17,772 nt of DNA from positions 1-17,772 of the forward strand of contig NZ_JNJP01000076.1 of NCBI RefSeq assembly GCF_000701705.1, read 5' to 3'. Position 1 is the first letter of the stretch; every line of letters begins with the position of its first letter. The notes under the pieces were generated by a model, which had not been told where the DNA came from, ran no database searches, and worked only from the letters and a program-made list of their open reading frames with translations. The DNA is from Bilophila wadsworthia ATCC 49260. GTDB taxonomy: Bacteria; Desulfobacterota; Desulfovibrionia; Desulfovibrionales; Desulfovibrionaceae. Shown piece after piece: positions 5,080 to 13,964 of this stretch. A program made the position numbers and the translations under genes.

Positions 5080-7904
5080 TATGCAAGTTCCTTCATAACG
5101 GCGGCGCAGCGGGGGCACAGCGTCGGGTGTTCGGGATCGGAGCCGAGTTCGTCACTGTAGATCCAGCAGCGCTCGCATTTCTCGCCAACGGCCTTGGCCA
5201 CGCTCACGGCCAGCTTGCCGCATTCGGCAATGTCGGCCTGAGCGAGACCGGCGGGCGCGTCGGCCAGCGGAGCCAGATGGAGCTGGGACACGATGCACAC
5301 GGCGCGCAGGTCCGTGCCGATGCCGCCGAGCACTTCCAGCAGTTCCGGCGAGGCGTACAGGGTCACGGCGGTGTCCAGCGCGTGGCCCACAGTCCCGGCC
5401 TTGCGGAGCGGCTCGATGGCGCGGGTCACTTCGGTACGCGCGGCGAGCACGGCTTCCCAGCGCTTGCGGTCAGCATCGTCCAGCAGGAAGGCATCCGCGT
5501 CCATGAGCTGGAAGGCGAACACGCTCTTCGCGCCGGGATGCAGCGCTTCGGGGATGTGGCGGAACACTTCCTCAGCCGTGAAGCTCAGGACCGGGGCCAT
5601 GTCCTGCACGAGCATCAGCAGGATGTGGTACAGCGCGGTCTGGGCGGAACGACGAGCGCGGCTCGCGGGCGCGGAGGAATACAGGCGATCCTTAAGGATG
5701 TCCAGATAGAACGCGGACAAGTCCGTTGAGCACAGGTTGTGCAGCGAATGGAAGACCTTATGGAATTCATAGTCCCGATAAGCGTCCTGCACGCGCTGGT
5801 GCGTGCGCGCGGCGACGTCGAGGGCATAGCGATCCAGCGGGTCCATATCCTTCACGTCCACGAGGTCGGCCTTCGCGACGTCCTTCAGGTTGCCGAGCAG
5901 GTAGCGGCAGGTGTTGCGGATACGGCGGTAGGCGTCCACAAGGCGGTTCACGATTTCCGCCGAAATGCGCACATCCTCGCGGTAATCCACGGAAGACACC
6001 CACATGCGGATGATTTCCGCGCCGTGCTTGCTGATGATCTCGTCAAGCTCGATGCCGTTGCCGATGGACTTGGACATCTTGCGGCCTTCGCCGTCGACCA
6101 CGTAGCCGTGCGTGAGCACCGCCTTGTAGGGCGGGACGCCGCGCGTGCCGATGGAAGCGAGCAGCGAGGAATGGAACCAGCCGCGGTGCTGGTCCGAGCC
6201 TTCAAGGTAGAGGTCGGCGGGGAAGCCCAGTTCGGGGCGCTTTTCGAGCACCGCCGCGAAGCTGGTCCCGGAGTCGAACCATACGTCGAGGATGTCGGAT
6301 TCGCGCTTCCAGTGCTGGCCGCCGCACTTGGGGCACTTCAACCCTTCGGGCACGATGTCCTTCATATCGGCTTCATACCAGTAGTCGCAGCCGGTGGGAT
6401 GCTTGGCGAACCGGGCGGCAATGTCGCGCATCCATTCGGGATCGTTCCATGCCTCTCCGCAGTCTTCGCACAACAGGGCCAGAATCGGCACGCCCCACAG
6501 ACGCTGGCGGGAAATGCACCAGTCGGGGCGCTGCTCGATCATGTTGTAGATGCGTTCCTCGCCCCAGCTCGGAATCCATTCCACGTCGTTGCGGATGGCC
6601 TTCAGCGCCTTTTGGCGCAGATCGTTGGCTTCCATGCTCACGAACCACTGGGTCGTGGCGCGGAAGATGACGGGCTTTTTGCAGCGCCAGCAATGCGGAT
6701 AGGAGTGCGTAATGTCGGCCTGCCCCATCAGGTTGCCGACTTCCTTGACCTTCTCAATGACATTGGGGTTGGCCTTCTGCACCTGCAATCCGGCGAAAAA
6801 CTCCACGCTGTCGAGGTATTCGCCGCGATCATTGAGCGGGGAATAGATGTCGATGCCGTACTGGAGGCAGACTTCGTAGTCCTCGCGGCCGTGTCCAGGA
6901 GCGGTATGGACACAGCCGGTACCGGCATCGAGCGTCACATGGCCGCCGAGGATCAACGGAGACTCGCGGTCGTAGAACGGATGGCGGGCCTTGACGAGTT
7001 CAAGCTGCTGCCCGGTAGCGGTCCCCACGGCCTTCACGCCGCCCATGTCCCAGCCGCACGCCTTGGCGACGCTTTCGGCGAGTTCCGTGGCGAGCACGTA
7101 CTGGCTCCCCTCATATTCGACCAGCGAATATTCGAATTCGGGATGCAGCGCCACGGCCATGTTGCTCGGCAGGGTCCACGGGGTCGTGGTCCAGATGATC
7201 ACATAGGCGCGGGACGGATCGGCGTTCTCGAAGACCGTCTTGAGCCTGTCGTCGGTCAGCGGGAAACGGACGTAAATGGACGGCGACTTGTGGTCGGCAT
7301 ATTCCACTTCGGCCTCGGCAAGGGCCGTCTGGCAGGAGCAACACCAGTAGATGGGCTTCTTGCTGCGGACCACATTGCCCTTTTCCACGAAATTCGCCAA
7401 CTCGGTAGCCGTGGCGGACTCGTATTCGGGGAGCATCGTCTTGTAGGGATGATCCCAGTCGCCGAGCACGCCAAGGCGCTTGAATTCCTTGCGCTGGATA
7501 TCGATGAACTTGTCCGCGTACTGGCGGCAGCGGCGGCGTACCGCATACGGCGGCATTTCCTTTTTCTTTTCGCCAAGCTCGTGCTCAACCTTCAATTCGA
7601 TGGGCAGGCCGTGGCAGTCCCAGCCGGGCACATACACGGACTGCTGCCCCTGAATGTTGCGGGACTTGATGGTGATGTCCTTGAGGATCTTGTTCAGGGC
7701 ATGGCCGAGATGCAGATGGCCGTTGGCGTAGGGCGGGCCATCGTGCAGACGAAAAGAGCCCCGGCTGCCCGAAGCTTCCAGCATGGTTCCGTAAATATTG
7801 TTCTCTTCCCACCAGCGCAGCATTTCGGGTTCACGCTGGGTGAGATTGGCTTTCATGGGAAAGGATGTATCGGGAAGATTCAGGCTCTTTTTGTAATCGC
7901 TCAT
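5079..7904 (-). CDS. ileS: Isoleucyl-tRNA synthetase
   Basis: This class I aminoacyl-tRNA synthetase charges tRNA-Ile with isoleucine and edits mischarged valine. The 941-residue length is normal for the bacterial zinc-containing type. Visible hallmarks: the HIGH motif as H-L-G-H at 65-68, after D-G-P-P-Y-A-N-G; the editing-domain core with T-T-P-W-T and G-T-G-x-V-H-T-A-P-G-H-G; W-C-I-S-R-Q-R; K-M-S-K-S at 609-613; and a C-terminal zinc finger with Cys910, Cys913, Cys930 and Cys933. I chose ATG 7904, with AAGGAG 8 bases upstream, over the in-frame ATG at 7958, whose 18 extra residues overlap the promoter. It is the first gene of the operon continuing to the tRNA-CAU, which itself is probably an isoleucine tRNA. 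Confidence 0.98.
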   Translation of the reverse strand: MSDYKKSLNLPDTSFPMKANLTQREPEMLRWWEENNIYGTMLEASGSRGSFRLHDGPPYANGHLHLGHALNKILKDITIKSRNIQGQQSVYVPGWDCHGLPIELKVEHELGEKKKEMPPYAVRRRCRQYADKFIDIQRKEFKRLGVLGDWDHPYKTMLPEYESATATELANFVEKGNVVRSKKPIYWCCSCQTALAEAEVEYADHKSPSIYVRFPLTDDRLKTVFENADPSRAYVIIWTTTPWTLPSNMAVALHPEFEYSLVEYEGSQYVLATELAESVAKACGWDMGGVKAVGTATGQQLELVKARHPFYDRESPLILGGHVTLDAGTGCVHTAPGHGREDYEVCLQYGIDIYSPLNDRGEYLDSVEFFAGLQVQKANPNVIEKVKEVGNLMGQADITHSYPHCWRCKKPVIFRATTQWFVSMEANDLRQKALKAIRNDVEWIPSWGEERIYNMIEQRPDWCISRQRLWGVPILALLCEDCGEAWNDPEWMRDIAARFAKHPTGCDYWYEADMKDIVPEGLKCPKCGGQHWKRESDILDVWFDSGTSFAAVLEKRPELGFPADLYLEGSDQHRGWFHSSLLASIGTRGVPPYKAVLTHGYVVDGEGRKMSKSIGNGIELDEIISKHGAEIIRMWVSSVDYREDVRISAEIVNRLVDAYRRIRNTCRYLLGNLKDVAKADLVDVKDMDPLDRYALDVAARTHQRVQDAYRDYEFHKVFHSLHNLCSTDLSAFYLDILKDRLYSSAPASRARRSAQTALYHILLMLVQDMAPVLSFTAEEVFRHIPEALHPGAKSVFAFQLMDADAFLLDDADRKRWEAVLAARTEVTRAIEPLRKAGTVGHALDTAVTLYASPELLEVLGGIGTDLRAVCIVSQLHLAPLADAPAGLAQADIAECGKLAVSVAKAVGEKCERCWIYSDELGSDPEHPTLCPRCAAVMKELA

Positions 7905-7946
7905 GGACAGGCTCCTTATATATCCACACCAAAGTGTAATCGAAAA

Positions 7947-7975
7947 ATTGTGCTTCAAGGTTGCGCGGTTGTCAA
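7947..7975 (-). promoter_or_regulatory. Promoter of the ileS operon
   Basis: On the minus strand a perfect TTGACA (7975-7970) is followed by a 17-base spacer and CACAAT (7952-7947, 4 of 6 matches to TATAAT). Transcription would start near 7940 and leave a leader of about 35 bases before the ileS ATG. There is no room for a T-box, and none is seen. Confidence 0.75.
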
Positions 7976-8235
7976 GAAAGAACGCGGAGGAAACGCCGCC
8001 CTCCCCGCCTGATTGTCACAGGCATGAGAGGATGATAGAGGGGGCCGAGCGTAAGGAGCGAAAGCCTTTCGCAAAGGCGGAGCCCTGTGCGCCCCGCCCA
8101 GCCGCAGGTGACGCCAAGGCATCCCCGCAGCGTACCCCCATCCCTCCCGGAACAAAACCCCGCCCAAGGCGGAATTCCGGAGGCTGCCAAGGCTCGACAA
8201 CGCGGCAACGCCGCATTCCCCCGGAGGCCATATCC

Positions 8236-8901
8236 ATGACGTTTCCACGGCCCTGCCTGTACGCCCTGCTTGCGGCGTGCCTTTTGCTCCCCGGCTGCGT
8301 CGCCAACCAGTACGCCATAAAAATCAACGCCATCACCAACGGCGACATCCAAGCCGGCATCGGGGACGTCTACTATATCATGGCGGTCAAGGGCCAAGAG
8401 GACGATCTCGTCTTTCTGGAACTCAAGCGGAACCTCGAAAGCGCCCTGCCCCAAGCGGGCCTGAAAGTGACCAAAAGCCTCCCCCATGCCACGGCGGTGC
8501 TTTTCGCGGGGTACAAGAGCCAAACGGTCGCCCGGCAGACTACTGTTCCCGAACCCGTCTACGGCGTGACGCGGGTCGAAACCAGAACAACCGGGACGGG
8601 GCGAGGCAGCAAGACCTCCGTCTCGACGCCTTCCTACGGCATCACGGGCTACAAGAACACCCGAAAGGAAGTGGCCCAAAACAAGATCGTTCTGCTGCTT
8701 GCCGCCGATTCGCTCAAAACGAAGAGAAAAATGTGGGAAACGATCGTCACCTACACCGGGAACTCGTTTGACAACCGCAAGATGCTGGACATGATGGTCA
8801 TGGGCGCCAAGGATTACCTCGCCCAAACCACCCCCGGCGACACTTGGCTCGACGTCAGCGAATCCGACGATGGCGCACTCAGCCTCAAAGAAAGGAAGTA
8901 A
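8236..8901 (+). CDS. Lipoprotein of unknown function, first of a tandem pair
   Basis: I do not recognise the family. The 221-residue product has a lipoprotein signal: M-T-F-P-R-P, hydrophobic core, then L-L-P-G-C, with Cys21 the probable lipidated residue and N-Q-Y-A-I next. The mature part has a mixed alpha/beta look, with a central Y-G-V-T-R-V-E...P-S-Y-G-I-T-G-Y segment rich in Thr and Gly, and ends in D-D-G-A-L-S-L-K-E-R-K. It is clearly paralogous to the next gene: both have the P-x-Y-G...P-x-Y-G-x-x-G-Y segment followed by K-E-V, then L-x-L-A-A/S-S, M-x-M-G/R-x-K-D-Y and D-D-G. I start at ATG 8236 with GGAGG upstream, because upstream in-frame sequence reads as non-coding. The second gene follows after 4 bases. 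An outer-membrane location is inferred from the lipobox only. Confidence 0.85.
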   Translation: MTFPRPCLYALLAACLLLPGCVANQYAIKINAITNGDIQAGIGDVYYIMAVKGQEDDLVFLELKRNLESALPQAGLKVTKSLPHATAVLFAGYKSQTVARQTTVPEPVYGVTRVETRTTGTGRGSKTSVSTPSYGITGYKNTRKEVAQNKIVLLLAADSLKTKRKMWETIVTYTGNSFDNRKMLDMMVMGAKDYLAQTTPGDTWLDVSESDDGALSLKERK

Positions 8902-8905
8902 GCCC

Positions 8906-9592
8906 ATGTGCACAGCCAAGATCCCCCCGCGCCCCCGCCTCTTCCTGCTGGCCGCCCTTTTCCTGCTGGCGGGCTGCTCTCCCCAGTACTCCATGCGGGT
9001 CATTTCCGAAACCGACGGGCACGCCTACCCCAATGACCAGTATACCTACTATATCGCCTCATCGAAAAAACAAAACAGCGACCCGACCTATCAGCTTCTC
9101 AAGCAGGACGTAAAAAGCACCCTGTCTGAAGCGGGCTTCACGCTCACGCAAGACCGCAACCGGGGCACGGCACTCCTTTCCATCGATTACACCGCCAAAA
9201 CATCCACAAAGCACATCACCGCCAAAAAGCCGATTTACGGACAAACCGGGACCGTCGAAAAGACGCACGGCACGTATGACAAGGCCACGGGCCGCTATAC
9301 CAAAACCACCACGACGACCCCAACCTACGGGACGGTCGGGTATGAGGATGAAACCAAGGAAGTCACGGAGTGCGACATCTTCCTTCATCTGAGCGCCGCC
9401 AGCAGCAAAACGAACAAAGAGCTCTGGAGCACCAGCATCTACCATACGCACGACTCCGAGGATATTTCCGGCGTGTTGAGCGTGATGGTCAGGGGCTGCA
9501 AGGATTACATCGCCCGCAACACAAGCGGCATCATTTCACTGCAGGTCACGGCAAACGACGACGGCACGTTCGGGATTGTGGAAAAGCAATAG
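8906..9592 (+). CDS. Lipoprotein of unknown function, second of a tandem pair
   Basis: This is the paralogue of the preceding gene, of 228 residues. It has a lipoprotein signal ending L-L-A-G-C (about Cys24) followed by S-P-Q-Y-S-M-R-V, matching N-Q-Y-A-I-K-I in its neighbour. Shared landmarks run along the whole length: Y-Y-I near the start, the A-G-F/L-x-(L/V)-T helix end, the P-I-Y-G...T-P-T-Y-G-T-V-G-Y segment, K-E-V, S-V-M-V-R-G-C-K-D-Y-I-A and D-D-G-T-F near the end. The Thr-rich middle is a little longer than in the first copy. AAAGGAAG, inside the end of the first gene, serves as its ribosome site, so the two are cotranscribed. A perfect 14-bp hairpin follows. The function is unknown. 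The pair probably arose by duplication followed by strong divergence. Confidence 0.85.
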   Translation: MCTAKIPPRPRLFLLAALFLLAGCSPQYSMRVISETDGHAYPNDQYTYYIASSKKQNSDPTYQLLKQDVKSTLSEAGFTLTQDRNRGTALLSIDYTAKTSTKHITAKKPIYGQTGTVEKTHGTYDKATGRYTKTTTTTPTYGTVGYEDETKEVTECDIFLHLSAASSKTNKELWSTSIYHTHDSEDISGVLSVMVRGCKDYIARNTSGIISLQVTANDDGTFGIVEKQ

Positions 9593-9627
9593 GCGCATCC
9601 GCGACCAGCGGAGTACCGCCGTCAAGA

Positions 9628-9667
9628 AAAGGGCCATCAGCATGACAAACGCCGCTGATGGCCCTTT
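9628..9667. terminator. Bidirectional terminator between the lipoprotein pair and clpB
   Basis: AAAGGGCCATCAGC (9628-9641) and GCTGATGGCCCTTT (9654-9667) form a perfect 14-bp stem with a 12-base loop, 35 bases after the lipoprotein stop. T-tracts are short on both sides, so termination strength is uncertain. Confidence 0.75.
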
Positions 9668-9685
9668 CAGGTTCATAAAGGAAAG

Positions 9686-9711
9686 GGGCGGAAACGCCTC
9701 CGCTTCCGCCC
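9686..9711 (-). terminator. Terminator of clpB
   Basis: Read on the minus strand, GGGCGGAA and TTCCGCCC (9711-9704 and 9693-9686) pair in a perfect 8-bp stem around a 10-base loop and are followed by a pyrimidine-rich CTTTCCTTT. It begins 13 bases after the clpB stop. Confidence 0.7.
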
Positions 9712-9724
9712 TCTTCCGATCTTG

Positions 9725-12343
<2,619 letters not shown>

Positions 12344-12419
12344 AATGGTTCACCTCTTTTGCGTTGTAGCTCAGCAGCGGCGTCCAAGACAAAATGACCG
12401 AACGCAACACAACTGCAAA

Positions 12420-12431
12420 AGTGATATCACT
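12420..12431. promoter_or_regulatory. Palindrome AGTGATATCACT in the clpB leader
   Basis: This is a perfect 12-base palindrome about 10-20 bases downstream of the expected start from the candidate promoter at 12447-12474, a common operator position. It does not match CIRCE. The binding protein is unknown and chance is not excluded. Confidence 0.4.
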
Positions 12432-12446
12432 ATCGCTTTCTCTCTA

Positions 12447-12474
12447 ACAATAAGGCGTACTAACGATCTGTCAA
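12447..12474 (-). promoter_or_regulatory. Possible internal promoter for clpB
   Basis: On the minus strand TTGACA (12474-12469) is followed by a 16-base spacer and TATTGT (12452-12447, 4 of 6). It overlaps the cbpM stop and would give clpB its own transcript in addition to the operon message. Confidence 0.5.
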
Positions 12475-12768
12475 CTCACGAATACGCAACTCTAACGTTG
12501 CGATACGGTCCAGCAGGTCCATTACTATGGAGCCGCCGAGCGTGTGCAGTTCGAAATCGCTGCACAGCCGCTCAAGCTTGCGGATACGGTATACGTCATC
12601 CTGCCGGAACAACAATGCGGCTTCCGCCGTGCGCGTGGGTTTGAGCCACCCGATGTCCATCAGTTCGGAAAGGCGATCCGGGGTCGTCCCGGTCAGTTCC
12701 AGGAATTCGCCCCAGACGATAAGGGTCGAGCGGCTCGGCACATCCTTTGTATTCTGCAAAAGTTCCAT
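12460..12768 (-). CDS. cbpM: Chaperone modulator CbpM-like (MerR-related HTH) protein
   Basis: This is a 102-residue protein. Its layout matches CbpM: an N-terminal segment (W-G-E-F-L-E-L-T-G), a MerR-like half helix-turn-helix (D-R-L-S-E-L-M-D-I-G-W-L-K-P), an F-R-Q-D-D-V-Y-R-I-R-K-L-E-R-L region, then a C-terminal coiled coil (V-M-D-L-L-D-R-I-A-T-L-E-L-R-I-R-E-L). In E. coli CbpM binds the J-domain of CbpA and inhibits its co-chaperone activity. Directly following a CbpA-type dnaJ, this one is likely to do the same. An alternative is a MerR/HspR-type regulator of the operon, since the fold is related, but only part of a DNA-binding domain is present. ATG 12768 was chosen over 12798 because GGGGAG lies 8 bases upstream. 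It begins 45 bases after the dnaJ stop and precedes clpB. Confidence 0.8.
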   Translation of the reverse strand: MELLQNTKDVPSRSTLIVWGEFLELTGTTPDRLSELMDIGWLKPTRTAEAALLFRQDDVYRIRKLERLCSDFELHTLGGSIVMDLLDRIATLELRIRELTDR

Positions 12769-12813
12769 ACAATCATCTCCCCTGACGTTGTCCTTCAAAA
12801 ACGGAACGCGGCG

Positions 12814-13752
12814 CTATTTTTCCGCCGCAAGGGCTTCCCACAGTTCACGCTGCTTCGGCGTGAGATCCTTCGGCGCGTCGATGCCGACCCGCACATACAG
12901 ATCGCCGCGCGACTTCGCCGGGCCAAGGCCCTTGCCGCGCAGACGCATCTTCTTCCCGCTTCCGGTCCCGGCGGGAATGGAAAGCTCGACGTTCCCGTCA
13001 AGGGTGGGGACTTTGACCTTCGCCCCAAGCACGGCTTCCCACGGCGCGATCCGCACCTCGTAGGTGAGGTCCGTGCCGTCAACATGGAACAACGAATGCG
13101 GCGCGAAACGTATCCGCAAATACAGATCGCCCTTCGGCCCGCCGTTGGGCGAATCGTAGCCCTGCCCGGCAAGGCGGAGCTTGGCGCCGTCCTTCACCCC
13201 GGCGGGGATATTCACTTTCAGGGTTTTGGTGCCGTCCCCGCCCTCAAGCGTAAGACTGCGCTCGCCGCCCTTCACGGCGTCCTCAAGCGTGATGGAAATA
13301 TCGGCCTCGATGTCGCGGCCCCGCTGGGGACGGGACGTATAGCCGCTGAACGGGCCGCCGGCGCTCCCGCCCTGACGGCTGCCGAACAGGGTTTCGAAAA
13401 AGTCGCTGAACCCGGAGCCGTCAAACCCCTGACCGCCGAATTCCTGCCCGTTGAACGTGAAGCGCGTACCGCCGCCGTAGGGGTTGCCCCCGCCGAACGG
13501 ATTGCCGCCGAACTGCTGGCCCTGCTGCCAGTTGGGCCCGAGCTGGTCATACATCTTCCGCTTCTGCTCGTCTTTGAGAACTTCGTACGCCTCGTTTATT
13601 TCCTTGAACTTTTCCTCGGATTCCTTGTTTCCGGGGTTGAGATCCGGGTGGTACTTGCGGGCGAGCTTCTTGAAGGCTTTTGCGATTTCATCCTTGGAAG
13701 CTTCGCGCCCCACACCCAATATTTTGTAATAATCCTTATATTCGACACTCAT
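12814..13752 (-). CDS. cbpA: CbpA-type DnaJ co-chaperone (no zinc finger)
   Basis: This type II Hsp40 stimulates DnaK ATPase and delivers substrates to it. The 312 residues comprise a J-domain (about 5-70) with the essential H35-P36-D37 in K-Y-H-P-D, a Gly/Phe-rich linker (about 75-125, with repeated F-G-G-x-N-P), and two beta-sandwich substrate-binding domains. The cysteine-rich zinc-finger domain of DnaJ proper is missing, which places it with CbpA/DnaJ-B. The C-terminal half shows V-N-I-P-A-G-V-K-D-G and L-S-I-P-A-G-T-G-S-G, the hallmark turns of the two domains. AGGAGG lies 7-8 bases upstream of the ATG. It heads the cbpA-cbpM-clpB operon, diverging from a dynamin-like gene. The roughly 75-base 5' leader contains two hairpins. 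Confidence 0.95.
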   Translation of the reverse strand: MSVEYKDYYKILGVGREASKDEIAKAFKKLARKYHPDLNPGNKESEEKFKEINEAYEVLKDEQKRKMYDQLGPNWQQGQQFGGNPFGGGNPYGGGTRFTFNGQEFGGQGFDGSGFSDFFETLFGSRQGGSAGGPFSGYTSRPQRGRDIEADISITLEDAVKGGERSLTLEGGDGTKTLKVNIPAGVKDGAKLRLAGQGYDSPNGGPKGDLYLRIRFAPHSLFHVDGTDLTYEVRIAPWEAVLGAKVKVPTLDGNVELSIPAGTGSGKKMRLRGKGLGPAKSRGDLYVRVGIDAPKDLTPKQRELWEALAAEK

Positions 13753-13768
13753 ACTTTAGCCTCCTCAT

Positions 13769-13819
13769 AGACACGCCTGTCTGTGCGCGCAAGGCCGCCC
13801 TCACTCTTCACGCGGCCTT
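13769..13819 (-). promoter_or_regulatory. Leader hairpins upstream of the cbpA operon
   Basis: Two inverted repeats lie just upstream of the ribosome site: AAGGCCGC/GCGGCCTT (13791-13798 and 13812-13819, 13-base loop) and AGACA/TGTCT (13769-13773 and 13778-13782, 4-base loop). Neither matches CIRCE. They may fold in the mRNA leader, but neither pairs with the AGGAGG at 13760-13765 directly. Confidence 0.4.
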
Positions 13820-13828
13820 AACTGATCA

Positions 13829-13856
13829 TATGTAAAGCGGATCCCATTTCAGTCAA
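13829..13856 (-). promoter_or_regulatory. Weak candidate promoter of the cbpA operon
   Basis: On the minus strand TTGACT (13856-13851) is followed by a 16-base spacer and TACATA (13834-13829, 3 of 6). The preceding C gives CTTGAC, as in heat-shock sigma-32 -35 boxes, but no CCCCAT-type -10 is seen. The sigma class is undecided. Confidence 0.35.
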
Positions 13857-13964
13857 GACGATGAGAGCCCGGCAGGGCCGCCCTCCCGGCCATTGAAAAA
13901 AAAAGGCGTTGCGGCTAGGTACAAAAGGTACGGGCCGTTTACCGACCAGCAAAGGAGCCTCCCC

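Noticed and set aside
7905..7975. T-box riboswitch upstream of ileS
   Set aside because: The leader between the promoter and ATG is only about 35 bases, with no antiterminator or specifier loop.
5739..8012. Long plus-strand reading frame (757 codons) opposite ileS
   Set aside because: It is antisense to a certain ileS. The translation is rich in Ala, Gly, His, Val and Arg with no family motifs, as expected of the complement of a GC-rich gene.
7903..8235. N-terminal extension of the first lipoprotein gene
   Set aside because: The upstream in-frame residues are low-complexity and basic, cross the ileS promoter and would bury the signal peptide. ATG 8236 has a good ribosome site.
7972..9003. 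Minus-strand frame of 343 codons opposite the lipoproteins
   Set aside because: The plus-strand genes have lipoboxes, ribosome sites and clear paralogy to each other; this frame has none of these.
12544..13770. Plus-strand frame of 408 codons across cbpM and cbpA
   Set aside because: It is antisense to two well-recognised genes and has no protein-like features.
13753..13860. CIRCE (HrcA) element upstream of the DnaJ-type gene
   Set aside because: No TTAGCACTC-N9-GAGTGCTAA-like sequence is present. The inverted repeats seen have unrelated sequence.
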